Assembly (NCBI RefSeq): GCF_039545095.1
Contig: NZ_BAABRS010000004.1
Location: 186,001-250,000, forward strand
Direction: 5' to 3'
Source of the DNA: Fodinibius salicampi
GTDB lineage: Bacteria > Bacteroidota > Rhodothermia > Balneolales > Balneolaceae
DNA: 64,000 nt
Under the pieces are notes generated by a model. It saw only the letters and a list, made by a program, of their open reading frames with translations, had not been told where the DNA came from and searched no databases. Position numbers and translations under genes: made by a program. Positions 1-9,517 of the stretch are shown piece after piece (positions within the stretch are counted from its first letter, which is position 1; the number at the start of each line of letters is the position of its first letter).

Positions 1-53
1 GAATGGCAGAAGATAAATTTTTGTAATAGGTCGTATAATAAGAAGTGATATGA

Positions 54-61
54 TAGTTTTG
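54..61 (+). promoter_or_regulatory. Candidate -7 box upstream of trxA
   Basis: The octamer TAGTTTTG matches the TAnnTTTG -7 element of Bacteroidota-type sigma factors and lies 71 bases before the thioredoxin ATG. The TTTG at about 20-23 is roughly 30 bases upstream, longer than the usual 19-21 spacing, so only the -7 half is convincing. Confidence 0.3.
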
Positions 62-132
62 TAAATTTATAAGATATTAACATCGAAATTAAATCGAAGG
101 ATTTAACTTTAACTAACGGACAAAATGTTATT

Positions 133-468
133 ATGAGTAAAGCACTAGAACTCACAGATGAAACGTTTGAAGAAGAAGTATTAAATGCTGATGCAGATAC
201 TCCTGTATTGGTGGATTTTTGGGCTGAATGGTGTGGCCCATGCCGGATGGTCGGGCCTGTTGTAGAGGAATTGGCTGAAGAGTTTGAAGGAAAAGCGAAG
301 GTAGGTAAGGTAGATGTAGATTCTAACTCTGAAACATCCACCAAGTATGGCATTCGTAGTATACCCGCTCTGCTCATTTTTAAAGATGGAGAAGTAGTTG
401 ATCAGATTGTAGGAGCAGTACCTAAAGCCCAGCTTAAAAAACAGTTGGAAGCGCAGGTTACAAACTAA
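133..468 (+). CDS. trxA: Thioredoxin
   Basis: A 111-residue cytoplasmic thioredoxin, the general protein disulfide reductase that receives electrons from thioredoxin reductase. The redox motif WCGPC is at residues 33-37, the cis-proline follows the fold at Pro78 (SIPALL), and the length is that of a single-domain Trx with no signal peptide. The start at the ATG after a short A/T-rich leader gives the normal N-terminus. The gene stands alone and is followed by a hairpin terminator before the efflux operon. The identification is secure; only the exact paralogue name (trxA against another single-domain thioredoxin) is assumed. Confidence 0.95.
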   Translation: MSKALELTDETFEEEVLNADADTPVLVDFWAEWCGPCRMVGPVVEELAEEFEGKAKVGKVDVDSNSETSTKYGIRSIPALLIFKDGEVVDQIVGAVPKAQLKKQLEAQVTN

Positions 469-492
469 AAGAGTGCACTTTTTTAGTATTGG

Positions 493-521
493 AGGCGGTG
501 GAAGAGATTCACCGCCTTTGA
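493..521 (+). terminator. Probable terminator after trxA
   Basis: An 8-bp perfect stem, AGGCGGTG (493-500) with CACCGCCT (510-517), encloses a 9-base loop. It is followed by a weak T-rich stretch about 25 bases after the trxA stop. Confidence 0.6.
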
Positions 522-659
522 TATTTTAATCGCATTTTACAAATATGACCTTCACTTCTCTCCATTATCATTTTATTTTAAACTCAATCCTGTAATTATT
601 GAACAGGAATGGTACTGTCGATTTTCAAAAGGTATGTAATTTCTCTAACTCATCAATAA

Positions 660-1739
660 ATGAATAAAAGAACAAAGCGTTTGATAGCAGGTCTGGGAGT
701 GCTGCTGTTATTTTTAGTGTTAGCATATCCCAAAATTGCTCCACTTTTTAGTAGTCCTGCACAGGGAGAGCAATCGAACCAGTCGGATCCCTTGCAAGTT
801 GAAGTGGCAGTAGCAGAACCTACTACGCTACAGCGAAAAATTTCATCAACCGGGTCAATTCTTGCGAATGAAACAGTTGATTTACGAAGTGAAGTTTCGG
901 GTAAAATAACATCTATTTTTCTGAAAGAAGGACAGTCGGTACAGGAAGGTGATTTGCTTATAAAAATAAATGATAGCGAGCTGCAGGCACAGTTGGATCG
1001 GGCAAAACACCGCTTAGCATTGGCAGAGCAGCGTGAAGGCCGCCAGGCAAAATTGCTAGCAGAAGGGGGCATTAGCCAAGAAGATTATGACGCTACCCTT
1101 AATGAAGTGAATGTGCTTCGGTCGGAAGTTAACCTTATTGAAGCCCAAATTGATAAAACAGAAATTCGTGCCCCTTTTGATGGAAGGGTCGGACTAAAAT
1201 ATGTAAGTGACGGCAGCTATATATCGCCTACTACTAGAATTGCGTCGTTGCAGAATATTGATCCGGTTAAGATTGATTTTTCTATTCCGGAACGTTACTA
1301 CAATCAGGTGCAAAATGGTGATAAAATAGTATTTGATGTACAGACTGCCGAGCAGTCTTTCGAGGGAGATATTTATGCCATTGAGCCAGCTATAGAGCGT
1401 AATACCCGATCAGTGCAAATCCGGGCCCGCAGTGATAACAAAGAAGCCTTGTTATTACCCGGTTCATTTGCTGATATTGAACTTATTTTGGAAAGCAGTG
1501 ACAATGCGTTGACAGTACCAACGATCTCACTTGTTCCGGAATTAGGCGGTCAATATATATATTTGTATCGGGATGGAAAGGTTGTGAAGCAAGAGGTGAA
1601 GACCGGAATTCGAAGTGAAAGTCAGGTTGAAATAGTTGAAGGGTTGAATCCCGGTGATAGCGTACTGACGACCGGTCTTTTACAGGTTCGCGAGGGTATG
1701 GCGGTCGAAATTTCTGGTACAGATAGGGGGTCCTCATGA
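660..1739 (+). CDS. RND efflux periplasmic adaptor (membrane fusion protein)
   Basis: A 359-residue HlyD/AcrA-type adaptor that links an inner-membrane RND pump to an outer-membrane channel. An N-terminal membrane anchor (about residues 8-28) is followed by a lipoyl half-motif (about 60-105), an alpha hairpin (about 105-160), the second lipoyl half (EIRAPFDGRVG, about 168-178) and beta-barrel and membrane-proximal domains. The stop overlaps the start of the pump gene by 4 bases (ATGA), so the two are translationally coupled. No dedicated regulator gene lies next to it. Substrates cannot be told from the sequence. The family is clear. Confidence 0.93.
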   Translation: MNKRTKRLIAGLGVLLLFLVLAYPKIAPLFSSPAQGEQSNQSDPLQVEVAVAEPTTLQRKISSTGSILANETVDLRSEVSGKITSIFLKEGQSVQEGDLLIKINDSELQAQLDRAKHRLALAEQREGRQAKLLAEGGISQEDYDATLNEVNVLRSEVNLIEAQIDKTEIRAPFDGRVGLKYVSDGSYISPTTRIASLQNIDPVKIDFSIPERYYNQVQNGDKIVFDVQTAEQSFEGDIYAIEPAIERNTRSVQIRARSDNKEALLLPGSFADIELILESSDNALTVPTISLVPELGGQYIYLYRDGKVVKQEVKTGIRSESQVEIVEGLNPGDSVLTTGLLQVREGMAVEISGTDRGSS

Positions 1740-4700
1740 GTTTATCGTCACTGAGCATACGCCGCCCGGTTCTGGCCACGGTTTTTTCATTAGTCATATT
1801 ACTACTTGGATTTATCGCTTTTACCTTCCTTGGAGTACGAGAATATCCTGCAGTGGACCCACCGATTATTACGGTCAGTACTTCCTATACCGGAGCTAAT
1901 GCGGATGTCATTGAATCGCAAATTACCGAACCTCTGGAAGAGGAGGTGAATGGTATTGCCGGGATCAAAACCATGACTTCGGTTAGTCGTGAAGGGCGCA
2001 GTACTATTACGGTAGAATTTGATCTGGATATTGATCTCGAAACGGCGGCCAATGATGTGCGTGCCCGGGTTTCGCGTGCCGTGCGTAATATTCCGCCCGA
2101 TGCAGATCCCCCGGTTGTTTCAAAAGCGGATGCCGATGCCAGTCCTATTGTCTTTTTCAATGTTAAGAGCGATCAGCGTAATCTCCTGGAGTTAACGGAT
2201 ATTGCTATTAATACTTTTAAGGAGCGGGTACAAACTATACCTGGCGTCAGCAGTGTGCAAATTTGGGGTGAAAAGAGGTATTCGATGCGCCTTTGGATGG
2301 ATCCCGCTCGATTGGCAGCCCATAACTTAACACCCCTGGATGTTAGGAATGCTCTGCAGCGTGAGAATGTAGAGCTGCCCTCGGGACGTATTGAGGGGAA
2401 TACGACTGAACTTACGGTACGGACAATGGGGCGACTTTCTGGGGTTAATGAGTTTGAAAACCTCATTATCCGGGATACCAGTGAAGGGACGATTCAGTTT
2501 AAGGATATCGGGGAAGTAGAACTGGGGGCAGAAAATGAGCGCACCGTACTTAAGCGCGATGGTGTACCAATGGTGGGCGTGGTTTTAGTACCACAGCCCG
2601 GAGCCAATCAAATTGAGATTGCTGATGAATTTTACCGGCGGGCCGAACGCATTCAAAATGACTTACCTCCAGATATTGAAACCGCTATCGGTTTTGATAC
2701 GACCGAATATGTCCGGGCTTCTATTAATGAAGTTCAGCAAACAATATTTTTGGCAATGGGACTGGTAATCCTGATTATCTTTCTATTTCTCAGAGATTGG
2801 CGCACTACGCTGATTCCCATTATAGTAATTCCCATTGCTCTTATCGGCGCTTTCTTTGTGATGTACATTGCCGGCTTCTCTATCAATGTATTAACCTTAT
2901 TGGCTATTGTGCTTGCTATTGGATTAGTGGTGGATGATGCCATTGTGGTCCTTGAGAATATCTATGCGAAAATAGAGCAGGGGATGACGCCTATTGAAGC
3001 GGGTCTGGTGGGATCTCGCGAAATTTTCTTTGCTGTTTTAGCAACTTCACTAGCGCTGATATCCGTTTTTATGCCGATTCTATTTCTGGGAGGTATAACA
3101 GGCCGGTTGTTTCAGGAATTTGGAATTGTGATTGCCGGTGCCGTGGTGATCTCTACTTTCGTGGCGCTTACACTTACGCCCATGCTATCTACCAAACTAC
3201 TTAAGCAAGGACAAGAGCACAGCAAATTTTATAAAAAAACGGAACCTTTTTTCCAGTGGCTCAATAAATCTTACCGTAATACGCTCGAGAGTTTTATGCA
3301 GAGCAGGTGGTTAGCCTTCCCGATCTTAGCCGGCTCTGCTTTGTTGATGTACCTTTTCTTTGTAGGACTTCCCAAGGAACTGGCCCCCGTAGAAGACCGG
3401 GCACGCATTGGTCTAAGTGCCTCGGCACCCGAAGGGGCTACATTTGAATATATGGATGATTATATGGATCGGTTGATTGCTTTTGTACAGGAAACAGTTC
3501 CTGAAGCACAGTCAATTATTTCTGTGACTTCTCCGGGCTTTGGCGCTTCGAGTTCGGTTAACTCTGGCTTTGCACGCATTATTCTGGAGGATGCGGAGAA
3601 CAGGGAACGATCCCAGCAGCAGATTTATGATGAACTTTCAGAATCGATTAAAGATTTAAGTGGAGCACAGGTATATCTATTTCAGGAGCAAAGTATTGGT
3701 GGAGGCGGAGGAGGATTACCGGTACAGTTCGTACTTCAGGCAGATAATATTGAAAAATTGAAAGAAGTTATTCCCGGTTTTTTACAGTCAGTGAACAGTG
3801 ATCCTACCTTTTCTTTTGGAGATGTTAATTTAAAGTTTAATAAGCCAGAGCTTCAGGTGAATATCCTGCGGGAGCGGGCCCGATCTCTGGGTGTTTCTGC
3901 ACAGGATATCGCTCAGACGCTCCAGCTCTCACTCAGTGGTCAGCGATTCGGATACTTTATCAGAGATGGTAAACAGTATCAGGTAATTGGACAGGTAAAA
4001 CGTGAGGATCGTAACAACCCCGCAGACCTGCAATCGTTATATGTGCAGAATAATGAAGGTACCCTTGTACAGATTGACAATGTTGTAGAACTCCAAGAGC
4101 AAAGCAGTCCGCCACAGCTATTTCGATTTAACCGATACGCATCGGCTACCATCTCGGCCGGGCTTGCAAGCGGAAAAACAATTGGAGATGGTATAAATGC
4201 CATGAATGCAATCGCTGATAGCGAGCTGGATGATTCATTTACCACTTCTCTGGCCGGACCGTCGCGGGATTACCAGGAAAGTTCTTCGAGTCTCTTGTTT
4301 ACCTTTTTAATGGCACTGGTATTGGTATTTCTGGTACTAGCCGCCCAGTTCGAAAGCTTCAGAGATCCTCTGACTATAATGTTTACGGTTCCCCTTGCAC
4401 TAACCGGCGCGCTATTGACGCTATGGTATTTCAATGAAACGCTGAACATATTCAGCCAGATTGGGATGATTATGCTTATAGGTCTGGTTACAAAGAACGG
4501 TATTCTCATTGTTGAATTTGCCAATCAGCGTCAGCGGCAAGGACTCAATATCAGAGAGGCAATTATTGATGCTTCAGCAGCCCGCTTTCGGCCTATTTTA
4601 ATGACCTCCTTATCTACGGTATTGGGTATTTTACCCATTGCTCTGGCCTTGGGCGCCGGAGCAGAAAGCCGGACCTCAATGGGGATTGCTATCATTGGCG

Positions 4701-4840
4701 GATTGATCATAGGGAGTTTACTTACACTATATATCATTCCGGCTATTTATTCCTACCTGTCTTCCGAGAAATCAGCCGATGACGGTATCGATGAGGAATT
4801 GGTTAGAAAAGCAGAAAATCTGGAGTTGCAAAATGTTTAG
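1736..4840 (+). CDS. RND multidrug efflux permease (AcrB/MexB type)
   Basis: A 1034-residue inner-membrane proton-driven exporter of normal length for the HAE1 branch. The N-terminus (SIRRPVLATV) is the usual TM1 entry. Two large periplasmic loops flank TM2-6 and TM8-12. The proton-relay residues are present: the aspartate pair D400-D401 in TM4 (VVDDAIVV) and lysine K920 in TM10 (LVTKNGILIVEFAN). The gene sits between its adaptor (4-base overlap) and its TolC partner (8-base overlap), so this is a full tripartite pump operon. Drug or lipid specificity is unknown; function as a proton antiporter is inferred from the intact relay. Confidence 0.95.
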   Translation: MSLSSLSIRRPVLATVFSLVILLLGFIAFTFLGVREYPAVDPPIITVSTSYTGANADVIESQITEPLEEEVNGIAGIKTMTSVSREGRSTITVEFDLDIDLETAANDVRARVSRAVRNIPPDADPPVVSKADADASPIVFFNVKSDQRNLLELTDIAINTFKERVQTIPGVSSVQIWGEKRYSMRLWMDPARLAAHNLTPLDVRNALQRENVELPSGRIEGNTTELTVRTMGRLSGVNEFENLIIRDTSEGTIQFKDIGEVELGAENERTVLKRDGVPMVGVVLVPQPGANQIEIADEFYRRAERIQNDLPPDIETAIGFDTTEYVRASINEVQQTIFLAMGLVILIIFLFLRDWRTTLIPIIVIPIALIGAFFVMYIAGFSINVLTLLAIVLAIGLVVDDAIVVLENIYAKIEQGMTPIEAGLVGSREIFFAVLATSLALISVFMPILFLGGITGRLFQEFGIVIAGAVVISTFVALTLTPMLSTKLLKQGQEHSKFYKKTEPFFQWLNKSYRNTLESFMQSRWLAFPILAGSALLMYLFFVGLPKELAPVEDRARIGLSASAPEGATFEYMDDYMDRLIAFVQETVPEAQSIISVTSPGFGASSSVNSGFARIILEDAENRERSQQQIYDELSESIKDLSGAQVYLFQEQSIGGGGGGLPVQFVLQADNIEKLKEVIPGFLQSVNSDPTFSFGDVNLKFNKPELQVNILRERARSLGVSAQDIAQTLQLSLSGQRFGYFIRDGKQYQVIGQVKREDRNNPADLQSLYVQNNEGTLVQIDNVVELQEQSSPPQLFRFNRYASATISAGLASGKTIGDGINAMNAIADSELDDSFTTSLAGPSRDYQESSSSLLFTFLMALVLVFLVLAAQFESFRDPLTIMFTVPLALTGALLTLWYFNETLNIFSQIGMIMLIGLVTKNGILIVEFANQRQRQGLNIREAIIDASAARFRPILMTSLSTVLGILPIALALGAGAESRTSMGIAIIGGLIIGSLLTLYIIPAIYSYLSSEKSADDGIDEELVRKAENLELQNV

Positions 4841-6179
4841 TTTTCAATCTTTTTTGCGCGTTATAATACTAGTAATTATTAGTGGTATAGGATTATTCCA
4901 TGCTGGCCAGGCTCAGGATACACTAGGATTGGATGAGGCCATTCAGTTGGGGCTTCAGAACAATTATGCCATTCAAATAGCACACAATGAGTCGGCCATT
5001 GCAGAAAACAATGCTTCCTTGGGAAATGCCGGTTTTCTGCCACGTTTGTCCGCTAATATTTCCAAGTCGCGCAGTGTTGAAGATAGTCGGACAGTATATT
5101 CAGAAGGCAGTCTGCCTGACCGGGAAGACGAAAATGCGGAGTCAACAACCACCAGTGCCGGAGTTTCGTTGGAATGGACACTTTTTGACGGCTTGCGGAT
5201 GTTTACCAGCTATGAACGCTTCAATGAACTCGAAAGACTGGGAGAACAGCAGGCACGGTTAACCATTGAGCAGACACTGCAGGAGATTATCATTGGATAT
5301 TATAACATCACGCAATTGAAGCGGTCATTGAATGCCCTTGAAAATACGGCAGAGATATCCCGGGAGCGTATCCGAATCGCTGAAACCAAGAAAGACCTCG
5401 GTTCCGGTTCGGAATATGACCTGTTGCAAGCAAGAGCGGACTTGAATGCAGATAGTGCCGCTTTGATTCGTCAGGAAACGGCCTTAAAAGACGCTAAAAT
5501 TGTTTTTAATCAACTTTTGGCCCGTGACAGCCAAACAGAGTTTGCGGTTGTTGAAAACATACCTCTAGATGAGCAACTAGCTTATACCGACCTTGAACAG
5601 CAGATGCTGACAAATAATGTGCAATTAACGGCGGCTAGGATGAGCCAGGAGATAGCTGAGCTGGAGGTGAAAGAGGTGAAGGCCGAGCGCTATCCGGAAA
5701 TTTCTGTAAATGCAGGATATAACTATAATAAAAATGAGTCGGGCGCAGGGTTTTTAGCTTTTAATGAAACTAACGGCATTAACTATGGTATTACAGCTTC
5801 GGTAGATATTTTTGATGGATTTAATATAAACAGGCGTATCCGTAATGCTGAGATTGCCCTTAAAAACCAACAGCTGGCCTTGGAGGAGCAGCGAGAAGTC
5901 ATCCAGGCAAACCTTGACAGCGATTATCAGAACTATATTAACGCCTTAAGGCTTGTAAAGTTAGAATCAGAAAATCTAACATATGCGGAAAGGTCTGTTA
6001 GTATAGCGCTCGAGCGTTTTAAGCTGGGAACGATAAGTTCATTAGAACTACGTGAAGCACAACGAACACTAGTAAGTGCAGAAAACAGGCTTATTGAAGC
6101 ACAATACGAAGCAAAGGTTGCCGAAACAAATTTGTTTCGTTTAAGTGGTCAACTTACCGGGGAAGGAGCGGGTGAATAA
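4833..6179 (+). CDS. TolC family outer-membrane efflux channel
   Basis: A TolC-type trimeric outer-membrane channel subunit for the RND pump upstream. I place the start at the ATG at 4833, because it yields a standard signal peptide ending near GQAQ; a longer in-frame reading from 4779 would put 18 polar residues ahead of it. The mature protein has the two-fold TolC repeat with long helices (for example about residues 190-270 and 360-440, start-relative) separated by strand segments such as NAGYNYNK. The start overlaps the stop of the pump gene by 8 bases. It is the last gene of the operon. Confidence 0.9.
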   Translation: MFSFQSFLRVIILVIISGIGLFHAGQAQDTLGLDEAIQLGLQNNYAIQIAHNESAIAENNASLGNAGFLPRLSANISKSRSVEDSRTVYSEGSLPDREDENAESTTTSAGVSLEWTLFDGLRMFTSYERFNELERLGEQQARLTIEQTLQEIIIGYYNITQLKRSLNALENTAEISRERIRIAETKKDLGSGSEYDLLQARADLNADSAALIRQETALKDAKIVFNQLLARDSQTEFAVVENIPLDEQLAYTDLEQQMLTNNVQLTAARMSQEIAELEVKEVKAERYPEISVNAGYNYNKNESGAGFLAFNETNGINYGITASVDIFDGFNINRRIRNAEIALKNQQLALEEQREVIQANLDSDYQNYINALRLVKLESENLTYAERSVSIALERFKLGTISSLELREAQRTLVSAENRLIEAQYEAKVAETNLFRLSGQLTGEGAGE

Positions 6180-6185
6180 CAGGGA

Positions 6186-6596
6186 TTATCCGATCTCAAA
6201 ATTCATGGTAACCTTAGAACCATTTTTAGTAAAGATCACATTATCGGCATACTGTTTCATCAGATAAACGCCACGTCCCCCTTCATTGAGTAAGTTCTGT
6301 TCTTTAAGTGGATTTGGAATACTTTCCGGATCAAAACCTTTTCCCTCATCCATCACCGAAATATCTAATTGTCGATCTTGATAGCTGGCGCTGATGGTTA
6401 CAGTTTTATCTTCTTGCAAATCATTACCATGAACTATCGCATTATTTACTGCTTCACTGAGTGCCAGCATGATACGATTCTGATCTTCGTCCGAAAAGGA
6501 CGCCCATTGTTGTAGTTCAATGACAAAAGGCTCCAGCTGTTCCAACGCTTCATAGGAGGAGGGTATAGACAGTGTTTTTTGGTCTGCTGAAGCCAT
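6186..6596 (-). CDS. RsbW-like anti-sigma factor serine/threonine kinase (GHKL ATPase)
   Basis: A 136-residue stand-alone HATPase_c domain of the RsbW/SpoIIAB type. The N-box lies at about residues 42-58 (LSEAVNNAIVHGN), the G1 box at about 83-90 (DEGKGFDP), and the glycine-rich G2 lid is GGRGVYLMK from residue 106. Such kinases bind a sigma factor or phosphorylate an STAS antagonist. Neither a sigma factor, an STAS antagonist nor a PP2C phosphatase is encoded nearby, so its partner is elsewhere. It converges on the efflux operon with only 6 bases between the stops. The family is clear; the regulatory target is unknown. Confidence 0.85.
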   Translation of the reverse strand: MASADQKTLSIPSSYEALEQLEPFVIELQQWASFSDEDQNRIMLALSEAVNNAIVHGNDLQEDKTVTISASYQDRQLDISVMDEGKGFDPESIPNPLKEQNLLNEGGRGVYLMKQYADNVIFTKNGSKVTMNFEIG

Positions 6597-6662
6597 GAAC
6601 TAATTAATAACAATAAAGATTTTTATATATAAAACAAGTAGTAAAAGCCGGTATGTGTTTTG

Positions 6663-7970
6663 TTATGCGTAAATTCCACGCATCCTTAAAGTAGTAGCAA
6701 CTTTATTAATTCCAAAAACATATGCAGCCTGACGGAGTGTGATATTATGTTCTTCCTTTACATTAAAGAGATTGTCGAACGCAGCCCGCATCATACGGTT
6801 CAGGCGTCGATTCACTCGTTCTTCAGTCCAAAAATATCCCTGCCGGTCTTGAACCCATTCAAAATAAGAAACGGTTACTCCTCCCGCATTTGCCAGGATA
6901 TCGGGTACAACCATAATATCATTACCTTCTAAAATAGCATCGGCATTTGCCGTAACAGGTCCGTTAGCTCCCTCCACAATAACGCGCGCATTAATCTTAT
7001 CAGCGTTACGGGGGCTTATTTGGTCTTCCTTCGCAGCCGGAATGAGTACATCACAATCGAGTTGAAGCAGTTCCTCGTTTGTTATTTTATCAGCTTCGGG
7101 ATAACCTTCCAGTGAGTTACCGTTATTTTTGGCAAATTCTATGGCATCGATAATATCAATACCGTTTTTATTGTAATAACCTCCTGTAATATCACTGATT
7201 CCTATCACCTTAGCGCCCTGTTCATACATTAGTTTCGCACTTACCGATCCAACATTTCCAAAGCCCTGTACCACCGTTCGACATTTATTGGGAGCTAAGC
7301 CAAGCTTGTTGAGGGCAGCCAGCGTTACCGTCACAACTCCACGTCCAGTTGCTTCCTTACGTCCGTGTGAGCCCCCCAGGATGATGGGTTTTCCCGTTAC
7401 TACAGCGGTTTCGGTTTTGTGAGCATTCATGCTGTAAGTATCCATAATCCAAGCCATAATTTGCTCATCGGTGTTCATATCGGGAGCGGGAATATCGCGA
7501 TCCGGACCAAATACCTCAAGCATGTTTGCCGTATAACGTCGGGTTAGGCGCTCCAGTTCCGATGTTGAAAGCTTTTTAGGATCGCACCTAACGCCTCCTT
7601 TGGCCCCACCAAACGGGACATTGGCAATAGCGCATTTCCATGTCATCCAGGAAGCTAATGCTTTTACCTCTTCGATATTAACATCCGGAGCGAAGCGAAT
7701 ACCTCCCTTGGATGGTCCCAAAACATTATCATGGATAACGCGATAACCTTCAAAAACCTGAATATCTCCCGAATCCATTACAACCGGTATTGAGACGGTA
7801 ATTTGCTTAACAGGATTAGCTAAATACTGGAACATGCCTTCATCGAGCTCAAGTATTTCGGCAGCAAATTGAAAGCGCTCCATCATAGATTTAAATGGGG
7901 ACTCTTCATTTAGCTTGGGTCCCGGTTCTTTGTAATAGCCAGTTGTACGCATTTTTTCTTTGTTCGACAT
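6663..7970 (-). CDS. Glu/Leu/Phe/Val dehydrogenase (glutamate dehydrogenase type)
   Basis: A 435-residue hexameric amino-acid dehydrogenase catalysing reversible oxidative deamination of glutamate to 2-oxoglutarate and ammonia. Substrate-binding lysines lie in GPSKGG (K88) and GGAKGG (K124). The conserved APDMNT segment (about 162-167) and the Rossmann nucleotide-binding loop GFGNVG (236-241) are intact. The length suits the bacterial GDH II family. I call it glutamate dehydrogenase from overall likeness; leucine or phenylalanine specificity cannot be excluded without modelling. It is monocistronic, transcribed away from the PiT-like gene, with a 284-base A/T-rich gap upstream. Confidence 0.88.
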   Translation of the reverse strand: MSNKEKMRTTGYYKEPGPKLNEESPFKSMMERFQFAAEILELDEGMFQYLANPVKQITVSIPVVMDSGDIQVFEGYRVIHDNVLGPSKGGIRFAPDVNIEEVKALASWMTWKCAIANVPFGGAKGGVRCDPKKLSTSELERLTRRYTANMLEVFGPDRDIPAPDMNTDEQIMAWIMDTYSMNAHKTETAVVTGKPIILGGSHGRKEATGRGVVTVTLAALNKLGLAPNKCRTVVQGFGNVGSVSAKLMYEQGAKVIGISDITGGYYNKNGIDIIDAIEFAKNNGNSLEGYPEADKITNEELLQLDCDVLIPAAKEDQISPRNADKINARVIVEGANGPVTANADAILEGNDIMVVPDILANAGGVTVSYFEWVQDRQGYFWTEERVNRRLNRMMRAAFDNLFNVKEEHNITLRQAAYVFGINKVATTLRMRGIYA

Positions 7971-8254
7971 AGAAGGAAATCCAAGTGTGAGGAATTAGCA
8001 TTTCTATTGTATGGGATTGGCTGATTTTTGTCCCATTAGTAATGCAAAGAAGTTATAAAAAATTTTTCAGATGATATAAGCACAATTTTTTGAAAAAAAT
8101 TATGAATGGTGGTTATAAATAGCCTATTCTTTGGTAGCGAAGAAATATTAAACTGAAATTAATATGCATTTTTTGTGTTATTTATACATCTTTAAAGCCT
8201 TAAAAATGGCTTCGTGATCATCTTAGCATCTTGTCTATCATTAAAAATTGATAA

Positions 8255-9382
8255 ATGTCTGATTCCCGGGATTCTGATACCACGTCCTTATCTTTAGCCT
8301 CTTTCCTATCTCCTCGTGTTCGGATTATGCTTCGGAAAGAGCGGACTTTTATAGCCCTGATTGGCTTTTTCTTCATTTTAGCCGGTGTTACTTTTCCCTA
8401 TGCCGGGATCGCTAAATGGATTGGTTTTGCCCTTGCCGGATATTCGGCTATCGCAAACGACAGCATTCAAACGATAGGTACATTTCTTGCTTCTAATGAG
8501 GATAAACGATGGTGGGTTTTGTGGTTATTTATTGGAGGAATTTTCCTGGCAACGGTATTTTATAGTTGGTATATGTTTGATGGGGATGTGAGTAACCAGC
8601 GTTTGGCCGCCAAGGGATTTTCTGAAGCGCCCCAGTCATTTAGTTTTCTACAAATTGCTGCCCCTATCTTTCTATTGCTGCTAACCCGCATGCGTATGCC
8701 GGTTTCCACTACTTTCCTATTATTGAGTTGCTTTTCAGCCAGCGCTTCCGCTATCGGACAGGTTCTGGTAAAGAGTCTTTCGGGATACCTGGTAGCTTTT
8801 GTAGTAGCTATTTTTACTTGGATTGCATTATCACGGATAATCAGAAAGTATTTTGTCGGAGAGCCGAAAAAATGGTGGACGGTTTTTCAATGGATTACCA
8901 GTGGTACCCTGTGGTCGGTTTGGATTATGCAGGATGCAGCGAATATTGCCGTCTATCTCCCTCGCTCCCTTTCACTGGCAGAGTTTCTGGGTTTTGCCCT
9001 CTATATCTTTTTTGGTTTAGGAATATTGTTCTACATGCGGGGAGATAGGATCCAAAAGGTAGTTACGGAGAAGTCGGATGTACGGGATATCCGATCAGCC
9101 AGCATCATTGATTTCGTATATGCTATTATTCTATATATTTTTAAAATACAGAGTAATGTTCCTATGAGTACTACTTGGGTGTTTATAGGCTTACTGGCAG
9201 GAAGAGAGATCGCGATGAGCTTTACAGATGCCCGTGGTAAGGGAAAGCCATTTGGAAAAAGCCTGAAGTTGGTCGGTAAAGATGCTGGCTATGCCTTATT
9301 CGGCCTGGCTGTATCCATTGCGTTGGCTGTAGCCATTAATCCCGATATAAAAGTAGGTATTTGGAATTATCTCTTTGGATAA
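8255..9382 (+). CDS. Divergent PiT-like polytopic membrane protein
   Basis: A 375-residue inner-membrane protein with about ten hydrophobic segments. I see a two-fold internal pattern typical of the PiT phosphate/sodium symporters. IANDS at residues 66-70 is followed by PVSTT at 149-153; MQDAAN at 225-230 is followed by PMSTT at 303-307. In PiT proteins the equivalent elements are GAND(V)AN and P-S-T-T-H. Here the histidine after STT is absent in both halves and the loop is shortened. Substrate transport is therefore inference. No phoU-like gene adjoins it. It could be a permease for another anion or for sodium. Confidence 0.6.
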   Translation: MSDSRDSDTTSLSLASFLSPRVRIMLRKERTFIALIGFFFILAGVTFPYAGIAKWIGFALAGYSAIANDSIQTIGTFLASNEDKRWWVLWLFIGGIFLATVFYSWYMFDGDVSNQRLAAKGFSEAPQSFSFLQIAAPIFLLLLTRMRMPVSTTFLLLSCFSASASAIGQVLVKSLSGYLVAFVVAIFTWIALSRIIRKYFVGEPKKWWTVFQWITSGTLWSVWIMQDAANIAVYLPRSLSLAEFLGFALYIFFGLGILFYMRGDRIQKVVTEKSDVRDIRSASIIDFVYAIILYIFKIQSNVPMSTTWVFIGLLAGREIAMSFTDARGKGKPFGKSLKLVGKDAGYALFGLAVSIALAVAINPDIKVGIWNYLFG

Positions 9383-9517
9383 GAGGCTCATTTCAGGATA
9401 GTTTGTCTATCTGACCTTGCATTTAAGCAAAATTTAATGTTGATTCTACACACTAAAGATTTTCTATAACCATTTATTAATGCTTAAGGAGTTTTATCGG
9501 ATAAATTTGTTACTACC

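Noticed and set aside
653-1072. Minus-strand 139-codon frame over the RND adaptor
   Set aside because: It lies wholly antisense to a strongly conserved adaptor gene, has no family motifs and looks like a by-product of codon use.
4779-4832. Extended N-terminus of the RND-linked TolC protein
   Set aside because: It would add 18 polar residues ahead of the signal peptide and overlap the pump gene by 62 bases; the ATG at 4833 is preferred.
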